A DNA stretch of 64,000 nt. It comes from Parahaliea aestuarii. Its GTDB lineage: Bacteria; Pseudomonadota; Gammaproteobacteria; Pseudomonadales; Halieaceae. Within the stretch, counting starts at the first letter, position 1. Each line of letters opens with the position of its first letter. The stretch lies in the NCBI RefSeq assembly GCF_008064635.1, contig NZ_VRYZ01000008.1, forward strand, positions 1-64,000. Reading direction: 5' to 3'. Under the pieces are notes generated by a model, which saw only the letters and a list, made by a program, of their open reading frames with translations, was not told where the DNA came from and made no database searches. Shown here in pieces: positions 1 to 7,514 of the stretch. A program made the position numbers and the translations under genes.

Positions 1-109
1 TGACTATATCGAGCTGTTCTACAACGAACGGCGGCGTCACAGTTCTAATGAGCAGCTATCGCCGGTAGAGTATGAGCGGCGTCACCAAAAGCGGCTGGAA
101 AGTGTCTAA
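1..109 (+). CDS. IS3-family transposase OrfB, C-terminal end (cut by window edge)
   Basis: An open frame enters from the left edge (frame starting at base 2) and stops with TAA at 107-109. It encodes 35 residues with the pattern YIELFYNERRRHSSNEQLSP followed by VEYE. This is the typical end of the IS3-family DDE transposase (rve integrase core), where the Y-N-x-x-R-x-H segment precedes a 'SP-x-E-Y/F' motif. Nothing can be said about the upstream part. It lies just outside the integrated element described at 287-9617. Confidence 0.8.
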   Translation, partial: DYIELFYNERRRHSSNEQLSPVEYERRHQKRLESV

Positions 110-127
110 GGAACTGGTGGCGATTCA
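101..127 (+). repeat. Candidate right terminal inverted repeat of the IS3 element
   Basis: The sequence overlapping and following the transposase stop ends in GGTGGCGATTCA. Read on the other strand it begins TGAATCGCCACC and runs towards a GTCT/AGAC block, which resembles IS3-family ends. The other IS end is outside the window, so the boundary is inferred. Confidence 0.35.
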
Positions 128-177
128 GCCCCTCGGCCGGGGTCGCGCACGACCTTCGCCGCTTTGCGCCTCGTCTC

Positions 178-200
178 AAACTCGCCCGTGGGGCGAGTTT
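178..200. other. Perfect 10-bp hairpin
   Basis: AAACTCGCCC and GGGCGAGTTT are separated by a 3-base loop. It lies between the IS end and the tRNA terminator hairpin. It could be a bidirectional terminator or part of a dispersed intergenic repeat. No T-tract makes the first use certain. Confidence 0.4.
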
Positions 201-240
201 GTCGAACCGGAGGGCCCAAACCAAGTCCTCACTCAGCCCC

Positions 241-289
241 ATAAATGCAAAAGGGCCGCCCTTTTGGGGGGCGGCCCTTTTGCATTTAT
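241..289 (-). terminator. Original tRNA-Ser terminator, displaced by the integrated element
   Basis: A perfect 21-bp inverted repeat (241-261 and 269-289, 7-base loop) has a very GC-rich core, AGGGCCGCCC, flanked by A and T stretches. On the minus strand it reads as a strong intrinsic terminator ending in TTTTGCATTTAT. Its right arm touches the left copy of the attachment repeat. Before integration it would therefore have lain directly downstream of tRNA-Ser(GCU), which is transcribed leftward, and would have terminated it. Confidence 0.7.
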
Positions 290-304
290 GGCGGAGAGCG
301 AGGG
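287..304. repeat. Attachment site copy, integrase end
   Basis: TATGGCGGAGAGCGAGGG is identical to 9600-9617. After it the sequence diverges (CTACCAACC here against ATTCGAACC at the tRNA). This copy is not part of a tRNA: the rest of the T-arm is absent. Confidence 0.85.
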
Positions 305-355
305 CTACCAACCATGTAAACCCAAGTCTATCTACACCCAAGCCGCCCCACTTAG

Positions 356-374
356 ATATACGCATTGCGTATAT
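356..374. promoter_or_regulatory. Inverted repeat upstream of the integrase
   Basis: ATATACGC-ATT-GCGTATAT is a perfect 8-bp palindrome with a 3-base spacer, about 50 bp inside the left attachment copy and just upstream of the integrase start. It could be an operator for int or an arm-type recombination site. Its role is inferred from position only. Confidence 0.4.
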
Positions 375-447
375 ATATCAGTAACTTAGGTGATTGCCTT
401 GTAAATTACCGTCTGCTATTGTCCACCCCAGTCACATCATAAATAGT

Positions 448-1695
448 ATGGCAATAGGTATGGTAAGCAGGGGAAAAGCAGAAAGAAACAAACTGAAAGC
501 AAACCAGCTTTCTAACCTTGGCGCCGGAGCGCACAACGACGGGGGTGGGCTATACCTCAAAGTTACGCCGCCTAACGGGCGATCATGGGAGTATCGCTGG
601 CGGCGGCAAGGTAAATTGAGATATACCGCTCTTGGCAGCTTTCGCGACTACACACTGAAGGAAGCTAGAGAGCGCGCCGCAATTGCAAGGAATGCAGTGA
701 AAAATGGCAAAGACCCGAAAATCGCCCTTTACGGTGACAGCACCATCCCGACATTTGAGGAAGCGGCTGGCAAATACATTGCCGCCCATTCCCCCGGCTG
801 GAAAAACGCCAAACACAAACAACAATGGGAGAACACACTAAGCACATACGCATTCCCGAAAATCGGCAGGAAAAGCGTTTCTGAAATCGGCATGGCTGAT
901 GTGCTGGACGTACTCGAACCTATATGGCACAGCAAGCCGGAAACCGCTAGTCGGGTAAGAATGCGTCTTGAGAATATACTGGCGTGGGCAATGGCCCGAG
1001 GCTACCGCGAGGGGTTCAACCCAGCCGTGTGGCGGGGCAATCTGCAAGCCCTACTGCCAGCGAAGGAGAAATTGCAGCCCACCAAACATTTCAGCGCCCT
1101 GCCCTTCGCTGACCTGCCTGACCTGTACGCGCGGCTGGCTGCCAAGTCATCAATTTCAGCCTATGCGCTCCGATGGACCATTCTGACTGCCTGCCGCACC
1201 GGAGAAACCATGCAGGCCCAATGGAGCGAGATTCAGGGTGATGCTTGGGTAATCCCGCCAGAGCGTATGAAGGTGCGCAAAGAGCACCGCGTACCCCTAT
1301 CTGACGAAGCACTGGGTGTGCTGAAGAATCTGAACGAAGAACACAGCCACCTGTTTCCCGGCCTGCGTGCGCCCCACATATCCAATATGGCTATGGCCAA
1401 ACTGCTGAAAGAAATGCAGCCGGGCGTGACGGTGCATGGTATGCGCTCCGCATTCAGAGATTGGGCAGCCGAGGAAACCAGCTACCCCAACCATGTCGTT
1501 GAAATGGCGCTAGCGCACACAGTAGGAAATGCCGTTGAAGCTGCATACAGGCGCGGCGACCTGTTCAACAAGCGCAGGCAGTTAATGGATGACTGGGCCA
1601 AATTCCTCACCAGCGCGCCCGACACAGATATCGAATCAGAAACCGGGGCCGCGAGCCCCACCCCTAACCCTAAGCACAAGGAAAACAGGACGTGA
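448..1695 (+). CDS. int: Tyrosine recombinase/integrase of the satellite-like element
   Basis: This enzyme catalyses site-specific integration and excision at the tRNA-Ser attachment site. The N-terminus carries an arm-binding domain of the DUF4102 type (DGGGLYLKV, then RW-Y-x-R). A core-binding domain follows, then the catalytic domain with R250 (TACRTGE), H330 and R333 (VHGMRSAFRDW), H357 (ALAHTVG) and nucleophile Y367 (AAYRRGD), numbered from ATG 448. All catalytic residues are present, and about 415 aa is the usual P4-type length. The frame is open from TTG 394, and ATG 460 is also possible. No start has a strong ribosome site. The gene reads inward from the attachment copy lying away from the tRNA. 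Confidence 0.93.
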   Translation: MAIGMVSRGKAERNKLKANQLSNLGAGAHNDGGGLYLKVTPPNGRSWEYRWRRQGKLRYTALGSFRDYTLKEARERAAIARNAVKNGKDPKIALYGDSTIPTFEEAAGKYIAAHSPGWKNAKHKQQWENTLSTYAFPKIGRKSVSEIGMADVLDVLEPIWHSKPETASRVRMRLENILAWAMARGYREGFNPAVWRGNLQALLPAKEKLQPTKHFSALPFADLPDLYARLAAKSSISAYALRWTILTACRTGETMQAQWSEIQGDAWVIPPERMKVRKEHRVPLSDEALGVLKNLNEEHSHLFPGLRAPHISNMAMAKLLKEMQPGVTVHGMRSAFRDWAAEETSYPNHVVEMALAHTVGNAVEAAYRRGDLFNKRRQLMDDWAKFLTSAPDTDIESETGAASPTPNPKHKENRT

Positions 1696-1994
1696 CAGAA
1701 GCTGTACAAAAAATCGACCAGAACAATGAAGCCATCGCCAGCCTTGCGCTTGGGTTGCATGAACGCTTTAGCGGGCTTTCCAGCCTATTCACTGCCATTG
1801 GTAACGACCACAATGCCAGCGCCAACGTGCGCCGCCTTGCGGCCATCGGGCGGCAGCTAGCGTGCGACCATGATGACGTTGTGCTGGCCACAATGATCGA
1901 CATTGCAAATGATTTGGGGCTGCACGAGGGGGCTGAAGCAGTACCACGCTACATTGCCGAGTACGAGCTAGAACTGCACGACAAGGCAGCGTAA
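1692..1994 (+). CDS. Small unknown protein coupled to the integrase
   Basis: The 100-residue acidic, helix-rich protein begins at GTG 1692, which overlaps the integrase stop as GTGA, so translation is probably coupled. A strong intrinsic terminator follows at 1999-2023, closing an int-orf unit. Visible features are an alanine-rich N-terminal helix, a middle stretch RRLAAIGRQLACDHDDV and an acidic C-terminus. No family is recognised. The position suggests a role in controlling integrase or excision, but this is only inference. Confidence 0.65.
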   Translation: MTEAVQKIDQNNEAIASLALGLHERFSGLSSLFTAIGNDHNASANVRRLAAIGRQLACDHDDVVLATMIDIANDLGLHEGAEAVPRYIAEYELELHDKAA

Positions 1995-1998
1995 TCAT

Positions 1999-2023
1999 AC
2001 GGGGGTGCAATGCCCCCGTTTTT
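1999..2023 (+). terminator. Intrinsic terminator after int-orf
   Basis: ACGGGGG and CCCCCGT enclose a 7-base loop and are followed by a T-run (2019-2023). It lies 5 bp after the stop of the small ORF. It separates the integrase unit from the excisionase/replication unit. Confidence 0.85.
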
Positions 2024-2216
2024 CATTCTGCAAATGCATTTGTTTTCCCTTTGTTTACCCTTCTATAACCCCCTGTTTTTGTGGCGCTTTTTCAGTCAGC
2101 ACAACACTCACCCCCGGGCAATGCGGTGCCGACTGGGCATCAATAGTTAATTGGGTTTCCGTGCCTTATATTCCGCCTGTCCAACGACAACAACGGCAGA
2201 CAGAGGAAGCCTATCA

Positions 2217-2411
2217 ATGCAAACAGTAGCCACCGCCAACACTTCAGACCGCGTACTTTCCATCCAACAATTCGCTGCAAAGTACGGCATTAGCCGCCAG
2301 ACCGTGTACAACGAGCTGGCGCGTGGAAAACTCCGATCAGCAAAGATTGGCCGCCGCCGAATCATCACGCCACAACATGAAGCCGATTACTTGGCACAGA
2401 TTGAGGCTTAG
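2217..2411 (+). CDS. AlpA/excisionase-family HTH DNA-binding protein
   Basis: The 64-residue protein contains a winged helix-turn-helix of the AlpA/Xis (MerR-like) type: LSIQQFAAKYGISRQTVYNE, then the basic stretch KIGRRRIITP and a short C-terminal helix. Such proteins regulate integrase and satellite excision, or act as recombination directionality factors. ATG 2217 follows AGAGGA at 2201-2206. The frame is open upstream to 2151, but the HTH starts right after this ATG. It lies about 110 bp upstream of the replication gene, as in many PICIs and P4-like satellites. It is a likely switch for induction. Confidence 0.8.
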   Translation: MQTVATANTSDRVLSIQQFAAKYGISRQTVYNELARGKLRSAKIGRRRIITPQHEADYLAQIEA

Positions 2412-2518
2412 GCGCGACCAGAAAAAAGAAAGCCCGGCGTCAAAGACCGGGCCAAAGAAGCGAAAGCAATTATCCCTAAGACGAGGAAAGCAACGAAAAA
2501 TGAAATCACCTTGAGGAC

Positions 2519-4585
2519 ATGAAAATAGTGACACAGACAGCAGGCGCGAACAATTCAAGCGACCTATCACCCTTCCAACTGGCAGGCATCCCGCTATTTG
2601 AGCGCGGAATTAGCGTCATGCCAATTCTACCGGGCATGCAATTCCCCGGCAGATATGCGGGCGGCGAGTGGAAGCCAATGCCGAGTTGGCAGCAGTACGC
2701 AAACCGCATGGCCACTGACCTTGAGCTTGATGCTTGGGAAAGCTGGCCGGGTGCGGGGGTGGGAATGTGCCCCGGCAAGCTATCCGGCATTATCGCCCTT
2801 GACTTCGACCACGAAGGCAACGGGGCGCAAGCGGCCATTGAAGCCATCACACCGCCAAGCCCGGTGCGCAAATTCGGCAGCAAGGGCTACACCGCGTTTT
2901 ATCGCTACAACGGCGAACATACGCAGCGCTTCAGCATAAAGGGTACTGACGGCAAGGGTGAAAGAATCCTTGACCTGTTGAGCGATGGCAGCCAAACCGT
3001 TTTGCCGCCAACAGTCCACCCCAAGGGCGGGCATTACAAATGGCTGACAGTGGAAACGCTGGAAACCATTGACTTTGACGCGCTGCCCACCCTGCCGGAT
3101 AACTACAGCGAATTGGTGCGCGAAGTGCTGGCACCTTACAGCGTGGGGGTGCATGAATCCAGCGGCCAACCGCTTGGCGAGGAAGTGCCCGACTACGATA
3201 TATCGGAAACCGAGTGGCGAGAGCTGGCCGGGGCGCTCGACCATGTGCCATATCAGGACTATGAACAGTTTGTAAGGGTGGGCATGGCCCTGCGGTCAAT
3301 CGGCGGGCATGGCTTCAAGCTGTGGTGTGAGTGGGCCAAGCGTTCACCGGAATTCCGCGAAGGCGAAAGCGTTGACTACATGCGCCGCAAGTGGGCGGGC
3401 TTCCGTAGTGTTGACGGCGGGCTGACCTATGAAAGCGTATTCAAGTGGGCGCGGGAATATGGGTGGACTGACCCGGAAGTGCCCGACTATGCCGCGCAAC
3501 TGCTGGCAGGGCTTCAGGAAAAGCAGAAGGCAGTCAAGCGCACCGGCTTGCACTTCCTATCAGTGGGCCAGCTTGGCAACGTGCAGCCGCCTGAATGGCT
3601 GATTAAGGGGCACTTGACCGTTGACAGCCTCGCCATGCTTTACGGGCCTTCGGGGGTGGGCAAGTCATTCATTTCCTTTGATTGGGGGCTGAGTGTAGCC
3701 GCTGGCGTCAAGTGGCAGGGCTTTGACGTGCGCAAAGGTGGCGTGCTGTATATCTGCGGTGAAGGTAAAAACGGTATCAATGCGCGCATACGGGCTTGGG
3801 GCGCTGCGCGGGGGGTGGACGTGGAAGCGCTGCCGTTCCTTGTGTCCTCGCAGCCGGTGGCCTTCCTCGATTACATGCAAGTGAACGAATTGGCTGAAGT
3901 GATGAACGGGCTGCCCTTTGTTCCGGCGCTTATCATCATTGACACACTCAACCGTAACTTTGGTGACGGTGACGAAAACAACACAAAGGATATGTCAAGG
4001 TTTGTTGACGCGCTGGCACGCCTGCGGGCAATGACCGGCGCTTGCATCATGCCAGTACATCACACCGGCAAGATGGACACCGAAACCGCGCGGGGTAATA
4101 GCAGCCTGCGGGCTGCCCTTGATACTGAAATCAGCCTGACCCTGCGTGACGGTGATTTGCAGTTGGGCTGTACAAAGCAGAAGGACGCGGAACAGTTCAC
4201 CCCCGTATCGCTGGCGCTGGACGTGGTGACAGTAGGCACCGACCCCGAAACCGGCGAAGACATTACCAGTTGCGTTGTGGGCACCACAATGGCGCAGGAA
4301 GGGGCAGGGCTGGCACAGCAGCTATTGGAGGGTAAGCGGGCCGGGAAGCACCAGAAAACGGCGCTGGCCTTGCTACGCGAGCATTCCGCCACATTCCGGG
4401 TGAAAAACCCGAATGCCAGCTTTGTATCAGTGGCAAAGCGTGACCTTATCGACTTGCTGAAAGGTGCAGGCATGAGAGAGCAGGCCCGTAGGCGCGTAAT
4501 CACATGGCTCGAAGACAACCGCGTTTTGGGCACAGTAACTTCGCGGGTTTTCTCCATTGATCAGGCCGCAATTACCGCTGCATGA
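2519..4585 (+). CDS. Replication protein: PrimPol primase, PriCT-2 and RepA-like AAA helicase
   Basis: The 688-residue multidomain replication initiator has three parts. An N-terminal bifunctional primase-polymerase domain shows the metal-binding D95-F96-D97 (IALDFDHEG) and the late motif VLPPTVHPKGGHYKW. A PriCT-2-like domain spans roughly residues 225-300 (WRELAGALDHVPYQDYEQF, later W-C-E-W and KWAGF). A C-terminal RecA/AAA_25 ATPase has Walker A GPSGVGKS (376-383) and Walker B ALIIIDT (D475), with a GEG motif between them. Such proteins prime and unwind DNA at iteron origins of satellites and plasmids. The start ATG 2519 has GAGGA directly upstream. An iteron array lies immediately downstream. 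Confidence 0.9.
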   Translation: MKIVTQTAGANNSSDLSPFQLAGIPLFERGISVMPILPGMQFPGRYAGGEWKPMPSWQQYANRMATDLELDAWESWPGAGVGMCPGKLSGIIALDFDHEGNGAQAAIEAITPPSPVRKFGSKGYTAFYRYNGEHTQRFSIKGTDGKGERILDLLSDGSQTVLPPTVHPKGGHYKWLTVETLETIDFDALPTLPDNYSELVREVLAPYSVGVHESSGQPLGEEVPDYDISETEWRELAGALDHVPYQDYEQFVRVGMALRSIGGHGFKLWCEWAKRSPEFREGESVDYMRRKWAGFRSVDGGLTYESVFKWAREYGWTDPEVPDYAAQLLAGLQEKQKAVKRTGLHFLSVGQLGNVQPPEWLIKGHLTVDSLAMLYGPSGVGKSFISFDWGLSVAAGVKWQGFDVRKGGVLYICGEGKNGINARIRAWGAARGVDVEALPFLVSSQPVAFLDYMQVNELAEVMNGLPFVPALIIIDTLNRNFGDGDENNTKDMSRFVDALARLRAMTGACIMPVHHTGKMDTETARGNSSLRAALDTEISLTLRDGDLQLGCTKQKDAEQFTPVSLALDVVTVGTDPETGEDITSCVVGTTMAQEGAGLAQQLLEGKRAGKHQKTALALLREHSATFRVKNPNASFVSVAKRDLIDLLKGAGMREQARRRVITWLEDNRVLGTVTSRVFSIDQAAITAA

Positions 4586-4606
4586 AGCTTAGATTTTTCG
4601 GCACCA

Positions 4607-4754
4607 CCTTCATTTGGAATTTTCTAAATGAAGGGTAAATGATGGGTCAAATGAAGGGTTCCATTTTGGATGAAATGATGGAATTACAGGGGCAAATGAT
4701 GGAATTCAGGCACCAAATGAAGGTTTTCCGTTTTAAAAAAACGGCAAATGAAGG
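4607..4754. repeat. Iteron cluster, candidate replication origin of the element
   Basis: Seven direct copies of AAATGA(A/T)GG start at 4627, 4638, 4650, 4674, 4695, 4716 and 4746. One inverted copy, CCTTCATTTGG, lies at 4607-4617. Spacings of 11, 12, 24, 21, 21 and 30 bp include near multiples of the helical turn, as in iteron origins. The array follows the replication gene and precedes a hairpin and an AT-rich stretch. The 364-bp gap 4586-4950 holds this array, the hairpin and no convincing gene. The likely ligand is the replication protein encoded just upstream. Confidence 0.75.
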
Positions 4755-4778
4755 AATTGACCAATCCTGCCGATTCCA

Positions 4779-4804
4779 CCCCCACTCTCTTAAAAGAGTG
4801 GGGG
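4779..4804. other. Hairpin beside the iterons
   Basis: CCCCCACTCT and AGAGTGGGGG form a perfect 10-bp stem with a 6-base loop, 25 bp after the last iteron. No T-run follows, so an origin-associated structure seems as likely as a terminator. AT-rich DNA follows at 4815-4920. Confidence 0.5.
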
Positions 4805-4950
4805 GAAGCGGTTGGTGTGCTTTCTATTTTCAAGAGTTCCTGCTGTTCAACTTTCGAGAAAATCATGGGGGTGGTCGGATTGCCACTTTGTTAAAAAATA
4901 CCATCCGTACTTTAAATGACTGAGGGCCGGGCACCGGCGACAATACGCAT

Positions 4951-5142
4951 ATGGAAACGATTGATTCACCACGCGACCTTGAAAAGCTGCTGAAACAGCA
5001 CGGCTTCTCACGCCGGGAAGCAATGCTTTTAACAAGCGGCGGCTGGCCAGCACTTCGAGCGTTCCGTGAACACAAGATTGAGAGTGGACTGGAAGAAAGG
5101 CCGCGCTCAAAGGTCAGCAAGTGGCTTTCCGCTAAGTGCTGA
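4951..5142 (+). CDS. Small phage protein resembling the C-terminal tail of prohead proteases
   Basis: The 63-residue protein has the pattern RDLEKLLKQHGFSRREAMLL followed by GGWPALR. To my knowledge a similar D-x-E-x-x-L-R/K-x-x-G-F-S-R-x-x-A helical motif occurs at the C-terminal end of HK97-type prohead proteases and in small proteins just upstream of capsid genes. No protease domain precedes it. It lies about 150 bp upstream of the capsid gene on the same strand. It is probably a stand-alone relic or capsid-assembly helper. The family link is a recollection, not a search result. Confidence 0.6.
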   Translation: METIDSPRDLEKLLKQHGFSRREAMLLTSGGWPALRAFREHKIESGLEERPRSKVSKWLSAKC

Positions 5143-5294
5143 CCAACCTTCGCCAAAGGGTAAGACGATTCGCATTGCTGCGTGAGGCAGTACATGGCTG
5201 GGGTCGATTCGACCTGCGTGATGCAGGCTTTCGGGTACATCGGATGAACCAAAGGCATTCCAACTACCGTTACTACGAGAGCAACAAACTATGA
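5136..5294 (+). CDS. Possible 52-aa basic protein overlapping both neighbours
   Basis: An open frame starts at GTG 5136, overlapping the previous gene's end by 7 bases, and stops with TGA at 5292-5294, overlapping the capsid start as ATGA. It is strongly basic (RQRVRRF; FRVHRMNQRHSNYRYY). The tight overlaps on both sides favour a real, translationally coupled gene, but the ribosome site is weak and no family is recognised. It could instead be an untranslated spacer. Confidence 0.35.
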   Translation: MLTNLRQRVRRFALLREAVHGWGRFDLRDAGFRVHRMNQRHSNYRYYESNKL

Positions 5295-6445
5295 ATCTGA
5301 ATGAAATTAGTTCACTGGTTGTAAAACAAGGCGAAGCCGTGCAGGGCTTCAAAGATCGCTATGAAGGCAAGCTGGCGGAATTGGAGGAAAAATTCTCCCA
5401 CCTAGACCACGACCTGACTGACCTTGCTCAAAAGCAGGCGGCTGGCCGTATGGCCGTGCCGGACGGCCCCGCAAACAGAGGCGCAGATATTAAGGGCGCG
5501 TTTAATGCTTTTCTGCGCAAGAACGACAAGGACGGGCTGCGGCAAAAGAGTTTGTCCACCACTGTGGAGGCTGAGGGTGGATACACTGTAATCCCGTACC
5601 TTGATGATGTTCTTATCGGCACCATTGCAGAAACTAATCCAATCTTGCGCGACAGTGCACGAAAGGTTATCGACAGCAACGAGTATCAGCAGGTATTCAC
5701 CGTTTCCGGTGCCGCCTCTGGCCGCGTTGCGGAAGGTGTAGCGCGCGCTGAAACTGGTGTGCCGACCTATGCGCGCCCAGCTATCAAGCTGACAATGCAG
5801 TATGCCTACCCGAAAGCTACCGATGAACTGGTGCTGTCAAGCTCCTTTGACATGGTGGGCCATGTTCAGAGCGAAATCGTGACTTCCTTCGACGCGGACT
5901 TTGAAGCTGAAATGCTGAAAGGCAACGGCGCGGCACCGAATCAGAAAGGCATTCTTTTTGCTGCTGATAGCTACGATGTCGATGGCGTGCGCAGCTTCGC
6001 CAGCTACCAGCTTGTGAAGTCCGGCGCTGATGGTGACTTTGGCTATGACGCGCTGGTAACGCTGATTCACTCATTGAAGCCGAAGTATCGCAAGAAAGCC
6101 AAGCTGTACGCCTCTACATCAGCCATTGAAATTATGCGCAAGTTCAAGGACGCCAACGGTATGCCCATCTGGCAGGACGCCAACGGCACCACTGGCAAGC
6201 CGCAGAGCATCATGGGCTATGTGGTCGAAGAAGTACCGGAAATGCCTGAAGTGGCAGCGGGAAGCAAGTCGGTGATGTTTGGCGACCTGTCCAAAGCCTA
6301 CGCATTTGTTAGCCACAGCACTGGCCTGCAAATCCTCCGTGATCAGATCACTGAACCGGGATACACCAAGTTCCCATCACGGATGTTGTGCGGTAGCGGC
6401 CCGATGGACACCCGCGCGCTGAAGGTGATGGAACTCGCGGCCTGA
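5291..6445 (+). CDS. HK97-family major capsid protein
   Basis: The 384-residue protein has the HK97-fold layout. A charged coiled-coil N-terminal region (about 1-80, a delta-domain-like scaffold) is followed by a domain starting at LSTTVEAEGGYTVIPYLDDV. Later come YPKATDELVLSSSFDMVGHV, FEAEMLKGNGAAPNQKGIL and the C-terminal RDQITEPGYTKFPSRMLCG. All are typical of the phage_capsid family (HK97 gp5-like). It would build the icosahedral shell in the cytoplasm. No portal, protease domain or large terminase is encoded in the element, so maturation and packaging would need a helper phage. This is the strongest evidence for a capsid-encoding satellite. Confidence 0.93.
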   Translation: MNLNEISSLVVKQGEAVQGFKDRYEGKLAELEEKFSHLDHDLTDLAQKQAAGRMAVPDGPANRGADIKGAFNAFLRKNDKDGLRQKSLSTTVEAEGGYTVIPYLDDVLIGTIAETNPILRDSARKVIDSNEYQQVFTVSGAASGRVAEGVARAETGVPTYARPAIKLTMQYAYPKATDELVLSSSFDMVGHVQSEIVTSFDADFEAEMLKGNGAAPNQKGILFAADSYDVDGVRSFASYQLVKSGADGDFGYDALVTLIHSLKPKYRKKAKLYASTSAIEIMRKFKDANGMPIWQDANGTTGKPQSIMGYVVEEVPEMPEVAAGSKSVMFGDLSKAYAFVSHSTGLQILRDQITEPGYTKFPSRMLCGSGPMDTRALKVMELAA

Positions 6446-6560
6446 CCCAATGGGGAGGGGGCGGCTAAATCTCTAGCTGCCCCGCCCCGAATACCGTCAG
6501 GGTAGTGACGTAAACGCAATGTCAGTCAGAGAATTCCTGTGAACACTTTTCGAGGCAATC

Positions 6561-7121
6561 ATGAAGCAGACCAGTAACCACAGCGACATCGAATTTTTGG
6601 CCAAGTGCCGCAACCGGAATTGCAACGAGCGATTCATGACAACCAACCTTGACCCCAAATCGCAAGTTTGCGGCGATTCATGTAAGGCAGCGGTGGAGGA
6701 CGCAAAAATGCAGCGCGCCGAATCACTTTGGCAGCCGCGTATCTGCGTGCAGTGCCACGCCGAATACCAGCCCATGACCAATACCGCCAAATATTGCGGG
6801 AAGGTATGCCGTGATGCTGCAATCCGTGGCCGCTATCACAACAGGCAGGGCGAGCTTGCTGATTCATCCAAGCAGGTTCAGGATGCCCGCCTTGCGGCTG
6901 AAAGGCTGATGACCCCAATGGCCGAGGCCACTACCGTGGAAGCACTTGAAGCGGCCCACAGTGCTGCTGAGGCTGCCGCTACGGGCCATCTGCGAAGCTT
7001 CATGCAGTCTTGCCAACAGCGGCTATTGCGTGGCGATTCCGAGCGTGCAGCGGCAGGCTTCATCGCCGCAGTGGCTGAAACACAGGCGGCTATTCTGGCG
7101 CAGTTGGGGGCGACTCGGTGA
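6561..7121 (+). CDS. Zinc-ribbon protein between capsid and small terminase
   Basis: The 186-residue protein has two cysteine clusters in its first half: C-x4-C with C-x3-C (residues about 15-40) and CVQC with YCGKVCRDAA (about 58-85). The second matches the short zinc ribbon of many phage and plasmid proteins that ends in Y-C-x3-C-R. The second half is alanine-rich and helical (AAERLMTPMAEATTVEALEA), without a recognised domain. ATG 6561 follows GAGGC. The gene overlaps the terminase start as GTGA, so the two are coupled. The role is unknown; nucleic-acid binding in packaging is an inference. Confidence 0.7.
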   Translation: MKQTSNHSDIEFLAKCRNRNCNERFMTTNLDPKSQVCGDSCKAAVEDAKMQRAESLWQPRICVQCHAEYQPMTNTAKYCGKVCRDAAIRGRYHNRQGELADSSKQVQDARLAAERLMTPMAEATTVEALEAAHSAAEAAATGHLRSFMQSCQQRLLRGDSERAAAGFIAAVAETQAAILAQLGATR

Positions 7122-7513
7122 CAAAGCGCTTGCCTGATAATGTCCACAAACTGCGTGGCACGTTCCGCAAGGATAGGCATGGCGGCGGGGGTGGTGGCAA
7201 GCCACCCCCTCCCACAAAGCCGCCCAGCGCCCCGCAGTGGCTTCCTGACGCAGCCAAGCGGGAATGGCGCAGGGTGGTCAAGGCGCTGGCCGAATTCAAC
7301 GTATTATCAGCCCTAGACCGGGGCATTATGGTGCAGTACACGCTTCTCTACGCGCAGTTGATTGAGGAACCGTGGGCCTTCACGGCGAGCCAACATGGCC
7401 AGCTACGCTTGTGCATGGTGGAATTGGGATTCACCCCCAGCGCGCGAAGTCGCTTGACGGCTTTGCAGCGCACCGATGGTGAAGATGATTCGGATGGGTG
7501 GTCTGACCTGTAG
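7118..7513 (+). CDS. Phage terminase small subunit, P27 family
   Basis: The 131-residue protein resembles P27-type TerS. A proline-rich N-terminus (PPPPTKPPSAPQWLPD) is followed by AAKREWRRVVKALAEFNVLS, ALDRGIMVQYTLLYAQLIE and the diagnostic ending LGFTPSARSRLTAL. TerS selects the DNA to be packaged. In satellites a private TerS redirects a helper's large terminase to satellite DNA. Here no TerL gene is present. GTG 7118 overlaps the preceding stop. The gene ends 1 bp from the convergent cargo operon. Confidence 0.85.
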   Translation: MTKRLPDNVHKLRGTFRKDRHGGGGGGKPPPPTKPPSAPQWLPDAAKREWRRVVKALAEFNVLSALDRGIMVQYTLLYAQLIEEPWAFTASQHGQLRLCMVELGFTPSARSRLTALQRTDGEDDSDGWSDL

Positions 7514-7514
7514 C

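Noticed and set aside
287-304. Second tRNA-Ser gene or tRNA fragment with function
   Set aside because: Only the last 16 tRNA nucleotides plus flanking bases are present; no anticodon or D-arm follows. It is an attachment-site copy.
4639-4923. 94-codon plus-strand frame after the replication gene
   Set aside because: Its first third is only the translation of the AAATGA(A/T)GG repeats (M-x-G/M-M-x patterns). No ribosome site or domain; the region is better explained as an origin.
6454-6487. Imperfect GC-rich hairpin after the capsid gene
   Set aside because: The stem is imperfect and no T-run follows, so a terminator could not be supported.
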